Shown: positions 18,109 to 28,106, numbered from the stretch's first letter. The stretch: DNA of 61,167 bases from Cohnella thermotolerans DSM 17683 (GCF_000429825.1 NZ_AUCP01000040.1:1-61167), one strand, 5' to 3'. The notes: a model not told the origin generated them from the sequence alone. Numbers and translations: made by a program.

Positions 18109-20184
18109 ATGGCTGATTATGCATACGTAAAAAGGGAACCCGGTTACGACGCGTGGCTTGGGCGAGAGCCGATCGCAGACGAAGCGCGCCGCTCGTATGT
18201 CGCGGATTGGGGAGGCGCGGTCGTCGCCGAGGAACGCGACCCGCTCGTGCGGAATGCCGCCAAGGAGCTGGAGGAAGGTTTGGCGGCCATGCTCGGCGGG
18301 CGTTCCGCGCAAGCGGACGAGATAGGCGGCGCGCGCCGCATTGTGCTGGGCACGTTCGGGGGGAGCCCGGAAGCGGCGCAGCCGTTCCAGGCGGCGGAGA
18401 TGGCGGCGGTCGGCGAGGAAGGGTTCCGCCTTCGGGCGGCCGCGGACGGGCGCACGCTCGTCGTCGCCGGCACAACCGGCAAAGGCGTGCTGTACGGCGC
18501 GTTCCATCTGCTGCGGCTGCTCCGGACCGGAGCGCGGCTGGATGATCTGGACGTGTTTGAAAACCCGGCCAACGAGCTGCGCATGATCAACCATTGGGAC
18601 AACGCCGACGGCAGCATCGAGCGCGGGTATGCGGGCCGGTCGATTTTCTACAAGGACAACGAGATCGTCGAAGACCTGTCGCGCGTTCGCGATTACGCCA
18701 GGCTGCTCGCTTCGGTCGGCATCAACGCGCTGTCGATCAACAATGTCAACGTTCACCGCTATGAGACGATGTTCGTGACGGAACGCTATCTGCCGCAAAT
18801 CGCCAAGCTCGCGGACACGTTCCGCGACTACGGCATCCGGCTGTTCCTCAGCATCAACTTCGCGGCGCCGATCGAGATCGGCGGTCTGGCGACGGCCGAT
18901 CCGCTCGACGAGTCGGTTCGGGCTTGGTGGCGGCGGAAGACGGAGGAGGTGTACAGCTACGTGCCCGATTTCGGCGGCTATCTCGTGAAGGCCGACTCGG
19001 AATTCCGCCCGGGTCCGTTCACGTACGGGCGCGATCACGCCGACGGCGCGAACATGCTGGCCGAGGCGCTGCGGCCGTTCGGCGGTCTCGTCGTCTGGCG
19101 CTGCTTCGTTTACAACTGCCGGCAGGACTGGCGGGATCGGACGACGGACCGCGCCAGGGCCGCTTACGATCATTTCACGCCGCTGGACGGCCGGTTTGCG
19201 GACAATGTCATTCTGCAGGTCAAGAACGGGCCGATGGACTTCCAGGTGCGCGAGCCGGTGTCTCCCTTGTTCGGCGCGATGGAGAAGACGAATATGGTGA
19301 TCGAGTTTCAGGCGACGCAGGAGTATACGGGCCAGCAGCGCCATTTGTGCTACCTCGTCCCGCAGTGGAAGGAAGCGCTCGACTTCGACACCTACGCCAA
19401 GGGCGAGGGATCGACCGTGAAGCGCGTCGTCGACGGCTCGCTGTTCGGCAGCCGCCACGGCGGGTTCGCGGCCGTCTCCAATATCGGCGACGATGCGAAC
19501 TGGACCGGGCATACGCTCGCGCAGGCCAATCTGTACGGCTTCGGCCGCCTCGCGTGGAATCCGGAGCTGTCGGCCGCGGAGATCGCGCAGGAATGGACGC
19601 TGCTGACGTTCGGCAGCGACGGGCGCGTCGTCCGCACCGTATGCGGGATGCTGCTCGACTCCTGGAGCATTTACGAGTCGTACACCGCGCCGCTGGGCGT
19701 CGGCTGGATGGTCAAGCCGAACCACCACTACGGCCCGGACGTCGACGGATACGAATATTCGATGTGGGGGACGTACCATTTCGCCGATTGCCGCGGCATC
19801 GGCGTCGACCGCACGTCCCGGACCGGAACGGGCTACGCGCGGCAGTACAAAGGGCCGAACGCGGAACGTTACGAATCGCTCGCGGATACGCCGGACGAGC
19901 TGCTGCTGTTTTTCCACCACGTTCCTTATACGCACGTGCTGAAGTCCGGCAAGACGGTCATCCAGCACATCTACGATTCCCGCTTCGAAGGCGCTGAGCG
20001 CGCGGAAGCGCTGGTCGCCCGGTGGGAGACGCTGAAGGGGCTCGTCGACGACGGCCGCTTCGCGCAGGTCAAGGCGCGGCTTCAGGAGCAAGCCGAGCAC
20101 GCGAAGGAATGGCGCGACGTCATCAACACGTATTTCTGGCGCAAAAGCGGCATTCCCGACGCTCACGGGAGGAAAATTTACTAA
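18109..20184 (+). CDS. aguA: Alpha-glucuronidase, GH67
   Basis: A 691-residue GH67 enzyme that removes 4-O-methylglucuronic acid from the non-reducing end of short glucuronoxylo-oligosaccharides. The three catalytic acids are in place: E298 ([10 protein letters not shown]), D377 (GPMDFQ) and E405 (QEYTGQ). Their spacing (79 and 28) matches what I recall for the Geobacillus enzyme. There is no signal peptide, so it works in the cytoplasm on imported aldouronates. I use ATG 18109 with GGGAGGAG upstream rather than 18046. Confidence 0.95.
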   Translation: MADYAYVKREPGYDAWLGREPIADEARRSYVADWGGAVVAEERDPLVRNAAKELEEGLAAMLGGRSAQADEIGGARRIVLGTFGGSPEAAQPFQAAEMAAVGEEGFRLRAAADGRTLVVAGTTGKGVLYGAFHLLRLLRTGARLDDLDVFENPANELRMINHWDNADGSIERGYAGRSIFYKDNEIVEDLSRVRDYARLLASVGINALSINNVNVHRYETMFVTERYLPQIAKLADTFRDYGIRLFLSINFAAPIEIGGLATADPLDESVRAWWRRKTEEVYSYVPDFGGYLVKADSEFRPGPFTYGRDHADGANMLAEALRPFGGLVVWRCFVYNCRQDWRDRTTDRARAAYDHFTPLDGRFADNVILQVKNGPMDFQVREPVSPLFGAMEKTNMVIEFQATQEYTGQQRHLCYLVPQWKEALDFDTYAKGEGSTVKRVVDGSLFGSRHGGFAAVSNIGDDANWTGHTLAQANLYGFGRLAWNPELSAAEIAQEWTLLTFGSDGRVVRTVCGMLLDSWSIYESYTAPLGVGWMVKPNHHYGPDVDGYEYSMWGTYHFADCRGIGVDRTSRTGTGYARQYKGPNAERYESLADTPDELLLFFHHVPYTHVLKSGKTVIQHIYDSRFEGAERAEALVARWETLKGLVDDGRFAQVKARLQEQAEHAKEWRDVINTYFWRKSGIPDAHGRKIY

Positions 20185-20210
20185 AGCGCCGGACCAGGCG
20201 CGAAGCCAGC

Positions 20211-20252
20211 GTCCCCGCAACCGCTTCAGGCGGCTGCGGGGGCTTTTTTTGC
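20211..20252 (+). terminator. Terminator of uxaC-aguA
   Basis: CCCCGCA-A-CCGC and GCGG-C-TGCGGGG fold around TTCAG and are followed by seven T. Confidence 0.85.
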
Positions 20253-20370
20253 GGAGCGGGCAGCTCCGATCGCCGCAAGAGAGTAACCAGGTTCCTCACA
20301 TCACCGCCGCCCAATACGCTAGGCAGCTCGCCGCAGCTCAGGCGGCGCCGGCCTCATTTTCGTAGCATTT

Positions 20371-20424
20371 TAAAAGAATTTGTGGATCTCTCTTCTACTG
20401 CCGCCTCGGCGCCGCTTCTATACT
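20371..20424 (+). promoter_or_regulatory. Activator site plus -10 of the sugar ABC permease operon (copy 1)
   Basis: A 35-base block at 20371-20405 with the core ATCTCTCTTCTAC (20386-20398) matches the block at 24131-24165 in 29 of 35 positions. TATACT follows at 20419, exactly 48 bases after the block start in both copies, and there is no good -35. This is the layout of an activator-dependent promoter; the AraC-type response regulator at 25663 is the obvious candidate. Confidence 0.6.
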
Positions 20425-20466
20425 AGAGTTACGATTACGACTAGAAGAACGACACGAGGTGAGATC

Positions 20467-21426
20467 ATGAGCCGCACCGCAGCTGCGCCGACGCCCCAGA
20501 CCGGCTCGAAAAAGCGGAACCGCTTCCTGAGCCGCTGGGAATCCCCGGTCGCCGGGTATTTGTTCATTTCCCCGTGGCTCATCGGATTTTTTCTGCTGAC
20601 GCTTTATCCGATGCTGCTGTCCCTGTACTACTCCTTTACCGACTATACGCTGATGAAAGACATCAAGTGGGTCGGCTTCCGCAACTACCACCGCATCTTC
20701 ACGGCCGACGACAAGTTCGTCCAATCGATCAAAGTTACGTTCCTGTACGTGCTGGGCTCGGTGCCGCTGAAGCTGATCGCCGCGCTGCTCGTCGCGATCG
20801 TGCTCAACAAGGCGGTTCGCGGCATCTCCGCGTATCGCGTCGCCATCTACTTCCCGTCGCTCGTCGGCGGAAGCATCGCCGTATCGATGCTGTGGCGCAA
20901 CATTTTCGGCGTCGACGGGATTTTCAACGGCTTCCTCTCGCTGCTGGGCATCGAAGGCACCGGCTGGATCAGCAATCCGAAGACGGCGCTCTGGACGCTT
21001 ATTTTGCTGACTGTCTGGCAATTCGGCTCGTCGATGGTCATTTTCCTGGCCGGCCTGAAGCAAATTCCGAAGGACTTGTACGAAGCTTCCGGCGTCGACG
21101 GGGCGAACCGGTTCGTTCAGTTTTTCAAGATTACGCTGCCGATGCTGTCCCCGACGATCTACTTCAATCTGATTATGGGCATCATCAACGCGTTCCAGAT
21201 GTTTACGTCCGCCTACGTCATCACGAACGGCGGCCCGATGAATTCCACCTTCGTGTACGCGGTGTACTTGTACGAGCGGGCGTTTAGCCGCTACCAGCTC
21301 GGCTACGCGTCTTCGCTGGCGTGGATCATGCTCGCGATCATCGTCGTATTCGCCGGCGTCATCGCCATGACATCCAAGTACTGGGTGTTCTACGAGACGG
21401 AGTCGGGAAGGGGGAAGCGCAAATGA
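20467..21426 (+). CDS. Carbohydrate ABC transporter permease (MsmF/UgpA type)
   Basis: A 319-residue integral membrane protein with six predicted helices. The binding-protein-dependent permease loop is EASGVDGANRFVQFFKITLP (the EAA motif that contacts the ATPase). The N-terminus has a basic tail and then SPVAGYLFISPWLIGFFLLT, typical of the first permease of CUT1 sugar importers. Start ATG 20467 follows GAGGTGA. The stop overlaps the next permease as ATGA. Its neighbours suggest aldouronates or xylo-oligosaccharides as substrate; no ATPase gene is present here, as usual when a shared MsmX-type ATPase is used. Confidence 0.92.
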   Translation: MSRTAAAPTPQTGSKKRNRFLSRWESPVAGYLFISPWLIGFFLLTLYPMLLSLYYSFTDYTLMKDIKWVGFRNYHRIFTADDKFVQSIKVTFLYVLGSVPLKLIAALLVAIVLNKAVRGISAYRVAIYFPSLVGGSIAVSMLWRNIFGVDGIFNGFLSLLGIEGTGWISNPKTALWTLILLTVWQFGSSMVIFLAGLKQIPKDLYEASGVDGANRFVQFFKITLPMLSPTIYFNLIMGIINAFQMFTSAYVITNGGPMNSTFVYAVYLYERAFSRYQLGYASSLAWIMLAIIVVFAGVIAMTSKYWVFYETESGRGKRK

Positions 21427-22265
21427 CGCTCAGATCGAAAGGCATCGTCCGGCACGTTTTCATGATTCTGTTCAGCTTGCTGATGATTTATCCGGTCGTC
21501 TGGTGGATCGGCGCTTCGCTCAAAACGAACGAAGAGCTGAGTTCGCCCGGCCTGTTCCCGTCGGTTCCGCAATGGAGCAACTTCAAGGACGGCTGGCATT
21601 CGATTCCGGGACATTCGTTTACCGACTTTTACCTGAATACGTTCGGTCTGGAGATCGGCGTGCTTCTGACGACGCTGTTCTCCAGCACGCTCGTCGCGTT
21701 CGGCTTCGCCCGGCTCGATTTTCCGCTCAAAAACTTCTGGTTCTCCCTGCTCATGCTGACGCTGATGCTGCCGGGGCAGGTGCTCATCATCCCGCAGTAC
21801 GCGATGTTCCACCAATTCGGCTGGGTCAATACGTACTTGCCGTTCTTCGTGCCGCATCTGCTGGCGACGGGAGCGGGCGGAACGTTCTTCGTCTTCCTGC
21901 TCGTCCAGTTTATCCGCGGCGTTCCGCGGGAGCTCGACGAATCGGCCAAAATCGACGGCTGCAGCTGGCTGGGCATCTACCTGCGGATCGTCATGCCGCT
22001 GACGAAGCCGGCGATCGTGACGGTGATGATTTTCTGCTTCCTGTGGAACTGGGACGACTTCCTCGGCCATCTGCTGTACATTAACTCGGTAGACAAGTAC
22101 ACGGTCGGGCTCGCGCTCAAAATGATCAATGACTCGCAGTCGGGCATGCAGTGGGGACAGGTGCTCGCCATGTCGCTCGTCTCCATCGTGCCGGCCACCA
22201 TTGTCTTCGCCTTCGCGCAGAAGCAGCTGGTCGAAGGCGTTGCAACGACAGGGTTGAAAGGGTAA
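21423..22265 (+). CDS. Carbohydrate ABC transporter permease (MsmG/UgpE type)
   Basis: A 280-residue six-helix CUT1 permease, second of the pair. The EAA loop is ESAKIDGCSWLGIYLRIVMP and the N-terminal part has the usual IYPVVWWIGASLKTNEEL. Translation is coupled to the preceding permease by the 4-base ATGA overlap at 21423. A terminator follows 48 bases after the stop, before the sensor kinase. Confidence 0.92.
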   Translation: MTLRSKGIVRHVFMILFSLLMIYPVVWWIGASLKTNEELSSPGLFPSVPQWSNFKDGWHSIPGHSFTDFYLNTFGLEIGVLLTTLFSSTLVAFGFARLDFPLKNFWFSLLMLTLMLPGQVLIIPQYAMFHQFGWVNTYLPFFVPHLLATGAGGTFFVFLLVQFIRGVPRELDESAKIDGCSWLGIYLRIVMPLTKPAIVTVMIFCFLWNWDDFLGHLLYINSVDKYTVGLALKMINDSQSGMQWGQVLAMSLVSIVPATIVFAFAQKQLVEGVATTGLKG

Positions 22266-22312
22266 AATAACACGGACGAACCGACGCGCGAAAGCGCGGA
22301 CAAGCAGGCGAA

Positions 22313-22342
22313 AAAAAAGCGACGAGCGATCGTTGCTTTTTT
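22313..22342. terminator. Bidirectional-type terminator after the permeases
   Basis: AAAAAAGCGACGA and TCGTTGCTTTTTT pair with a single G-T wobble around GCGA. Confidence 0.75.
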
Positions 22343-22369
22343 GTCGTCCGGAGGGAAGAAGGCTGCCGC

Positions 22370-24127
22370 ATGAGCAATCCTTTCAAAAAATATAGGATCG
22401 ACTATTTGTTTTTCGGCAGCTTCGCGATTTTGATCGTCGCCGTGCTCGGCTGCACGGTCTGGACGAGCTACGCGCTCTCGTCCAAGGAGCTGGCCGAGAC
22501 GACATCGATCAACCAGCAGAAGCTTCTTGACCAACTGAATCAGGAAATTGCCGCGCGTCTCGTCACGATCGAGCAAATCTCGTTGTCGACTTCAAGGGAC
22601 AACACCCTTGTCGGTTTTCTGGCCGGCCACGGCGAGGAAGACGAATTCACGCGGCTGCAAAATTTCAAGGACGTCCAGCAATCGCTGGCGAACCTGACCT
22701 ACTCGATTCCGCTCATCCAGGGGATCGACCTGTATATGAAACGGCCGTTCGTAGGCGATCCGCAGAGCTATATTCAATTTCGCGACTTGTCGGAAGCCCC
22801 GTCGCAAATCTGGTACGAAGCGATGAAGCTGAGCGATTCGGCCTGGACCCAGACGCATGTGATCCACGCCTTTCGGGGCGACGTCAAGGTGATCAGCTTC
22901 GTCCGGTCGATCGAGTACAACAATCGCCATCTCGGTTACCTGGTCATTCACGCGAAAGCCGAGACGCTGGAAAATATGCTCGCCGGCTCCTCGGGGGAAG
23001 CGAACCGGATGATGCTGGGCGCGGACGGCAAGCCGATGCTGGCGATCGGGCGCGTGCCTTCCGACGAGCAATGGGCCGCATGGAGCGCCAAGCTCGGGGA
23101 CGGTTCGGGCGTCCTTCGCGTCGGCCGGGAATCGGGCGGTTCGGGCTCGCTCCTCGTCTATTCCAGAAGCGACAATTCGGATTGGACGATGGTGGAGATA
23201 ACGCCGTGGAAGCAAATAACGGCGGGCAGCCTCCGGCTGGCGCAATTCGTCGGCCTGATCGGCGTCGGCGCCATTCTGCTCGCGCTGCTGCTGACGCTCT
23301 GGCTCGGCCGGCAGCTGTCGAAGCCGATCAAGCGGCTCGTCCGGGAGATGAACCGCTATTCGGTCGGAAGTCCGGTGGAGCTGCCGGACGATTACCGCAA
23401 CGAATTCGGCTATTTGTTCTCCGGCTACCGCAAGCAAATGGAGCGAATCGACGAGCTTTACCGCTCGCTCGAACGGCGGCATGAGCAGCAGCGCCGGGCG
23501 GAGATCGAAGCGCTGCAGGCCAATATAAACCCGCATTTTCTGTACAATACGCTCGATCAATTGAACTGGATGGCGATCGCGGCGGAGCAGCCGGAGATGA
23601 GCCGGATTCTGGAGCTGATGGGCCGGATGTTCCGCATCAGCCTTTCGAACGGAGAAAGCTTCATCACGGTCGCCGAAGAAATCGAGCATATCGGCTGTTA
23701 TTTGGAAATCCAGCAGCTTCGCCGGGGGGACGGGCTGACGTTCGAAGTCGACGCGCCGGAGGACGTTCTCCGGCTTTATATGCCGAAAATGATTTTGCAG
23801 CCGTTCGTCGAGAACGCCGTCATCCACGGGCTTCACATGCGCGACAGGGGCAACGTCTCGATCCGGATTCGCCGCGAGGAGACGAGGCTCCGCATAGTCG
23901 TTGAGGACGACGGCGCCGGGTTGCGCGCCGGCCTCGACCTGGAGCGCAAGCGCAAGACCGGAGGCTACGGCGTCCGCAACGTCAAAGAGCGGATCAAGGC
24001 GTACTTCGGCGAGCTTTACGGCGTCGCGCTGTCCAACCGCCCGGAAGGAGGCGCGAGAGCGGAGATCGTGCTGCCCGTTCTTCTGGAGAGGCCGGGTTTT
24101 TCCGCGGAACGGGGAGAGTTCGGATAA
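22370..24127 (+). CDS. Sensor histidine kinase, YesM type
   Basis: A 585-residue membrane kinase. Helix 1 is at about 12-34, an extracellular sensor lies at 40-285, helix 2 is at about 290-313, then a HAMP-like linker. The His_kinase domain has phospho-acceptor His389 in NINPHFLYNTLDQLNW, followed by a HATPase with N-box QPFVENAVIHGLHMRD and G-box DDGAGL / GGYGVRNVKERI. With the YesN-type regulator at 25663 it forms a two-component pair that usually senses oligosaccharides and switches on the adjacent ABC importer. The pair is split by the binding-protein gene. Start follows CGGAGGGAAG. Confidence 0.92.
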   Translation: MSNPFKKYRIDYLFFGSFAILIVAVLGCTVWTSYALSSKELAETTSINQQKLLDQLNQEIAARLVTIEQISLSTSRDNTLVGFLAGHGEEDEFTRLQNFKDVQQSLANLTYSIPLIQGIDLYMKRPFVGDPQSYIQFRDLSEAPSQIWYEAMKLSDSAWTQTHVIHAFRGDVKVISFVRSIEYNNRHLGYLVIHAKAETLENMLAGSSGEANRMMLGADGKPMLAIGRVPSDEQWAAWSAKLGDGSGVLRVGRESGGSGSLLVYSRSDNSDWTMVEITPWKQITAGSLRLAQFVGLIGVGAILLALLLTLWLGRQLSKPIKRLVREMNRYSVGSPVELPDDYRNEFGYLFSGYRKQMERIDELYRSLERRHEQQRRAEIEALQANINPHFLYNTLDQLNWMAIAAEQPEMSRILELMGRMFRISLSNGESFITVAEEIEHIGCYLEIQQLRRGDGLTFEVDAPEDVLRLYMPKMILQPFVENAVIHGLHMRDRGNVSIRIRREETRLRIVVEDDGAGLRAGLDLERKRKTGGYGVRNVKERIKAYFGELYGVALSNRPEGGARAEIVLPVLLERPGFSAERGEFG

Positions 24128-24130
24128 TAT

Positions 24131-24184
24131 TAAAACAAATTGTGCATCTCTCTTCTACATTCGCCCCGGGCGAATTGGTACGAT
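24131..24184 (+). promoter_or_regulatory. Activator site plus -10 of the sugar-binding protein gene (copy 2)
   Basis: Second copy of the block seen at 20371, with the same core ATCTCTCTTCTAC (24146-24158), followed by TACGAT at 24179 at the same 48-base offset, and 67 bases before the start codon (62 in copy 1). Confidence 0.6.
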
Positions 24185-24231
24185 AAACGACGTAAGCTAC
24201 GATAGACAACTACAGGGGAGATGAAGACAGG

Positions 24232-25563
24232 ATGAAATCTTGGAAGCGCTTTGCCGGCGCGTCCGCCGCGCTTGTCCTGACCGTCGCGCTTGCCGCTTGC
24301 GGCGGAGGCAACGGAGGGGGCGGGAACAGCGCCGCCAGCCCGTCCGGCAGTGCCGATGCGTCCGCATCGAGCGGGTCGTCTTCGGGCGAGAAAGTGAAGC
24401 TGCGCATTATGTGGTGGGGCTCGCAGCAGCGCCATCAAGCGACGCTCGACGCATTGGAACTGTATACGAAAAACAATCCGAACGTGACGTTCGAGCCCGA
24501 ATATTCCGGCATGGACGGGTACCTGGACAAGCTGTCCACCCAAGCGGCGGCGAAAAACGCGCCCGACATCTTCCAGATCGACCCGAGCTGGGTAGCGGAC
24601 TGGGCGTCGCGCGGCCAATTGGCGGATCTGTCCTCGGGCGTCGATCTGTCGCAAGTGGATCAAAAATTGGTGGACGCCGGGAAATACGAAGGAACGCAAT
24701 ACGCCATTCCGCTCGGTTCGGCGGCGTACGGCATGATTTACGACAAGGCGGCGCTGGAGAAGCTCGGCCTCGCCGCTCCGAAGAACGGCTGGACCTGGGA
24801 CGACTTCTTTGCGCTCGCGGAAGCGGCGAAGCCGAAGATGGCCAAAGGCCAATACTTCACCAAAGACTATGCGGGCGACTATTTCGCGTACAGCGCGTAC
24901 CAATACGCGAAAGGCAAAGGCCTGCTCGTCACCGAAGACGGCAAATTCAACATCGATAAGGATACGTTCCTGGACTGGACGAACAAGTTCCAGAAGCTGC
25001 GCGAGGAAGGCGTCGTGCCGCCGGCCGACGTCAATGCGTCGGACAAGGAGATGGATCCGACGGCCGACCTGATGGTCAAGGGCACGGTGCTTTTCCGCCT
25101 CGCGTTCTCCAACCAGTCGGCTTCCTATGACAGCTTGAAGCCGGACAATTACGCGATGGTCACGATGCCCCGCGACGTGGAAGCGGGCGGTTGGGTGAAG
25201 CCGTCCCTGTTCTTCGGAGTTTCCTCGTCGTCCAAAAACGCGGAAGAGGCGAAGAAGTTCCTCGACTGGTTCACGAACAGCCCCGACGCGGTCAAAATTC
25301 TCGGCACGACGCGCGGCAATCCGGTGAACAACAAAGTCGCCGCGGAGCTCATGTCCAGCTTCAGCAAGGCCGACCAGATCGGCATCGACCTGTTCAACGC
25401 CTCCGTCGCCGACGCGCAGCAATGGACGCCGGGCGCGAGCGGCTGGTCGAACTGGGTCGACAAGGACTGGATTCTCGTCCGCGACAAGTTGAGCTTCAAG
25501 AAGATTACGCCGGAGCAAGCGTTTGACGAGTTGAAGAGCACGGCTCAGGAATACGAAAATTAA
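24232..25563 (+). CDS. Sugar-binding lipoprotein of a CUT1 ABC importer
   Basis: A 443-residue family 1 extracellular solute-binding protein. The lipoprotein signal ends in the lipobox ALAAC with Cys23, followed by a Gly/Ser-rich tether (24-50). The binding fold begins with KLRIMWWGSQQRHQATLDAL and shows the conserved AAAKNAPDIFQIDPSWVADW and YDKAALEKLGL-type segments. It presents sugar to the permease pair at 20467-22265. It has its own promoter copy, which fits the higher expression needed for a binding protein, and a hairpin follows the stop. Confidence 0.93.
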   Translation: MKSWKRFAGASAALVLTVALAACGGGNGGGGNSAASPSGSADASASSGSSSGEKVKLRIMWWGSQQRHQATLDALELYTKNNPNVTFEPEYSGMDGYLDKLSTQAAAKNAPDIFQIDPSWVADWASRGQLADLSSGVDLSQVDQKLVDAGKYEGTQYAIPLGSAAYGMIYDKAALEKLGLAAPKNGWTWDDFFALAEAAKPKMAKGQYFTKDYAGDYFAYSAYQYAKGKGLLVTEDGKFNIDKDTFLDWTNKFQKLREEGVVPPADVNASDKEMDPTADLMVKGTVLFRLAFSNQSASYDSLKPDNYAMVTMPRDVEAGGWVKPSLFFGVSSSSKNAEEAKKFLDWFTNSPDAVKILGTTRGNPVNNKVAAELMSSFSKADQIGIDLFNASVADAQQWTPGASGWSNWVDKDWILVRDKLSFKKITPEQAFDELKSTAQEYEN

Positions 25564-25581
25564 CGGATGACCCGGCGGGAA

Positions 25582-25609
25582 GCCCGGAGCGCAGCCTTGC
25601 GTTCCGGGC
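25582..25609 (+). terminator. Hairpin between binding-protein and response-regulator genes, likely attenuator
   Basis: GCCCGGAGCGCA and TGCGTTCCGGGC pair fully (one G-T) around GCCT, followed by the weak CTTGT. It probably protects the binding-protein transcript or reduces read-through. Confidence 0.6.
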
Positions 25610-25662
25610 CTTGTCGCGCTCGTACGGCAAGCCGGGGCTCAGCGTCGGAGGAGGGAGACACG

Positions 25663-27285
25663 ATGTGGAAAATCGCCATTATCGACGACGACCAGCAGGT
25701 GCTCCAGGGGATGAGGAAGGCGATTCCGTGGGACCGGCTCAACGCCGAATGGGTCGGCGAAGCGATGAACGGCGAAGACGGCTTGCGAATGATCCGGCGC
25801 GAGCGGCCGGACATCGTCATTACGGATATTTATATGCCCGTCATGAACGGGCTCGACATGATCGAGCGGCTGCGGGACGAGCAGTTCGACGGCAAGATCG
25901 TCATCCTTAGCGGGTATTCGGACTTCGAATACGCGCGCAAGGCGCTTCGGCTGAACGTCTGCGATTACTTGTCGAAGCCGGTAAGCCTGCCGACCTTGCA
26001 TTCGGTGCTCGGCCAAATCGTCGCCGATCTCTCCGAAGACGAGGAGAAGCGGATGGAGCAGGAAGATCTTCACCGCAAGCTGTCGCTCTACGCCCCTTTC
26101 GTCGAACAGGAGTGGATCAAATCCGCCGTCTCCGGCACGCTGACGGAGTCGTATTTGCGCAGCGGCGCGATTCCCGCTCCATATCGGCACTGGGCGCGCG
26201 GCAGCCATCTCGTGCTCGCCGTCGACATTGCGAGAGACGCCCGGTTCAGCGGGCTGTCGCTGCCGGACCTCCACTTGTTCCGCTTTGCGGTCCGCAATAT
26301 CGCGACCGAGCTCGCCGGAGCCGCCTTCGAGACGTTCGAGCATACGGAATTGTACGGAACGCGCTCGGCGCTCGTCCTACACGCCGAACGGGAGACCGAC
26401 CCGAGCGCGATCGAAGCGCGCGTGGCCGAGCTCGGCATGAAGCTGATCGATGCGGTCCGCAGCTACCTGAAGCTGACCTTGTTTCTCGGCGTCGGCGGCA
26501 TCAAGTCGGACTGGAGGGAGATCTCCGATTCCACCGAGGAAGCGTTCCACGCGATTGACCGGAAAAGCCGGCCGCTCGCGGCCGGTTACGCCCTGTACTC
26601 GAACGGAGGGAAGGATGCCGACGCGGCTTCGGGGACGGCGCCGATTCGCCCGGTCAAGTTCTACCAGGAGCTGGCCGCTGCGCTCAAGCTTAGCCACGAG
26701 CAGCAGGCGAACGAGCTGATCGACGCCTTCGTCGGGCAATTGAAGGAGGCGAACGAGGCGACGCCCGCCTATTTGCAGATGCTGGCGAGAGAGCTTTGGA
26801 CGATTTTCGCCTACAGCCTGTACGAAGTCGGGATGGTGCTGGACGAGATGTTCCCCGACGAGCGTCTGCGCCAAGAGCGAAGCGCCATCGCGCAGCCCGA
26901 GCAGCTGGCGGAGTGGCTCAAGGGTAAGGTGTCGTTCATTTGCAACAGCCGGCAGTGGAAGGGCAACAGCAAGCATCGGCAGGCGGTCGATTTTATGATC
27001 CAGTACATTCACGAGAATTACCGCGAAGAGATTACGCTCGCCGATCTGGCGGACAAAGTGTACATTTCGCGCAATTATTTGTCCAACATTTTCAAAAATA
27101 CGACGGGCGAATCGTTCAACACGTATTTGACCCGCGTGCGCATGGAGAAGGCGAAGGAGTTGTTGATGGAACGGCGAATGCTTGTCTACGAGGTGGCGGA
27201 GAGCGTCGGTTACAAGAACGTGCCGTATTTCAGCACCTTGTTCAAGAAGTTTACAGGCATGAACCCGACGGAGCTTGCAAAGTAG
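25663..27285 (+). CDS. Response regulator with AraC DNA-binding domain, YesN type
   Basis: A 540-residue protein. The N-terminal receiver has acidic pocket DDD at 8-10, phospho-acceptor Asp55 (ITDIYMP) and Lys105 (LSKPVS). A long middle region of about 130-430 carries no motif I know and is typical of YesN regulators. Residues about 440-540 are an AraC double helix-turn-helix (EEITLADLADKVYISRNYLS, then YEVAESVGYKNVPYFSTLFK). It should be phosphorylated by the kinase at 22370 and activate the two promoter copies at 20371 and 24131. Start ATG follows GGAGGAGGGAG. Confidence 0.92.
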   Translation: MWKIAIIDDDQQVLQGMRKAIPWDRLNAEWVGEAMNGEDGLRMIRRERPDIVITDIYMPVMNGLDMIERLRDEQFDGKIVILSGYSDFEYARKALRLNVCDYLSKPVSLPTLHSVLGQIVADLSEDEEKRMEQEDLHRKLSLYAPFVEQEWIKSAVSGTLTESYLRSGAIPAPYRHWARGSHLVLAVDIARDARFSGLSLPDLHLFRFAVRNIATELAGAAFETFEHTELYGTRSALVLHAERETDPSAIEARVAELGMKLIDAVRSYLKLTLFLGVGGIKSDWREISDSTEEAFHAIDRKSRPLAAGYALYSNGGKDADAASGTAPIRPVKFYQELAAALKLSHEQQANELIDAFVGQLKEANEATPAYLQMLARELWTIFAYSLYEVGMVLDEMFPDERLRQERSAIAQPEQLAEWLKGKVSFICNSRQWKGNSKHRQAVDFMIQYIHENYREEITLADLADKVYISRNYLSNIFKNTTGESFNTYLTRVRMEKAKELLMERRMLVYEVAESVGYKNVPYFSTLFKKFTGMNPTELAK

Positions 27286-27308
27286 GGCATAACGGAGGAG
27301 CCGAAGAC

Positions 27309-28106
27309 ATGTCGATTACGATACGGATGGCGCTCGAGCGGTTAGAGGAATTAACCGGCGGTAAGCCGGAACATACGGTGGACGGGCTCCTGTCGGGCGA
27401 TCCGAGTACGCCGGTCGCCGGCATCGCGGTTGCGTTCATGCCGTCGCACGCGACGATCGAGAAGGCGATCGCTTGCGGCGCGAATTTGCTCATCGCGCAT
27501 GAAGGCGTCTTTTACAGCCATCGGGACGCTGCGGAACGGTTGAATAACGACGAAGTCTGCATGGCGAAGCAGCGTCTGATCGAACGATCGGGCATCGCCG
27601 TCTACCGGTGTCACGACGGCTGGCACCGCCGCCGGCCCGACGGCATTGCATACGGTCTGATCGAGAAGCTGGGCTGGACGGAATTTGTGGAAAGTCACCA
27701 GATGGCGGCGTCGATCCTGACGCTTCCTCCCACGACGGTCGGCGAAGCGGCGGCCCGGCTGAAGCGCCGGCTTGGCGTTCCGATGCTGCGCGTCGTCGGC
27801 GACCTGGCAATGCCTTGCCGCCGCGTCGGCTTGCTCGTCGGGTACCGCGGCGGCGGGGACACCGCGATTCCGCTGCTGGAGCAGGAGCGGCTCGATTTGG
27901 TCGTCGCGGGCGAAGGGCCCGAATGGGAGACGCCGGAATACGTTCGCGACGCCGTGCGCCAAGGGAGAAGCAAGGCGCTGATTTTGCTGGGCCATGCCGC
28001 GAGCGAAGAGCCGGGCATGGCCTTTTTGGCCGAACGGCTGCAAGCGGCTTGTCCGGAGGTTCCGGTACGCTATCTGCGCGACGAGCCTTTATTTCAATGG
28101 ATTTGA
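27309..28106 (+). CDS. Nif3-like dinuclear metal centre protein
   Basis: A 265-residue protein of the NIF3/YqfO superfamily. The N-terminal metal block reads LLIAHEGVFYSHRD where most relatives have HHP, and the C-terminal metal block GHAASEEPGMAFLAERLQ keeps the His and Glu ligands; the D in VDGLLSGDP is also kept. No catalytic activity is firmly known for the family. It follows the YesN gene by 23 bases with GGAGGAG upstream of the ATG, so it is probably in the same transcript. The changed first metal motif suggests a divergent subgroup. Confidence 0.75.
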   Translation: MSITIRMALERLEELTGGKPEHTVDGLLSGDPSTPVAGIAVAFMPSHATIEKAIACGANLLIAHEGVFYSHRDAAERLNNDEVCMAKQRLIERSGIAVYRCHDGWHRRRPDGIAYGLIEKLGWTEFVESHQMAASILTLPPTTVGEAAARLKRRLGVPMLRVVGDLAMPCRRVGLLVGYRGGGDTAIPLLEQERLDLVVAGEGPEWETPEYVRDAVRQGRSKALILLGHAASEEPGMAFLAERLQAACPEVPVRYLRDEPLFQWI

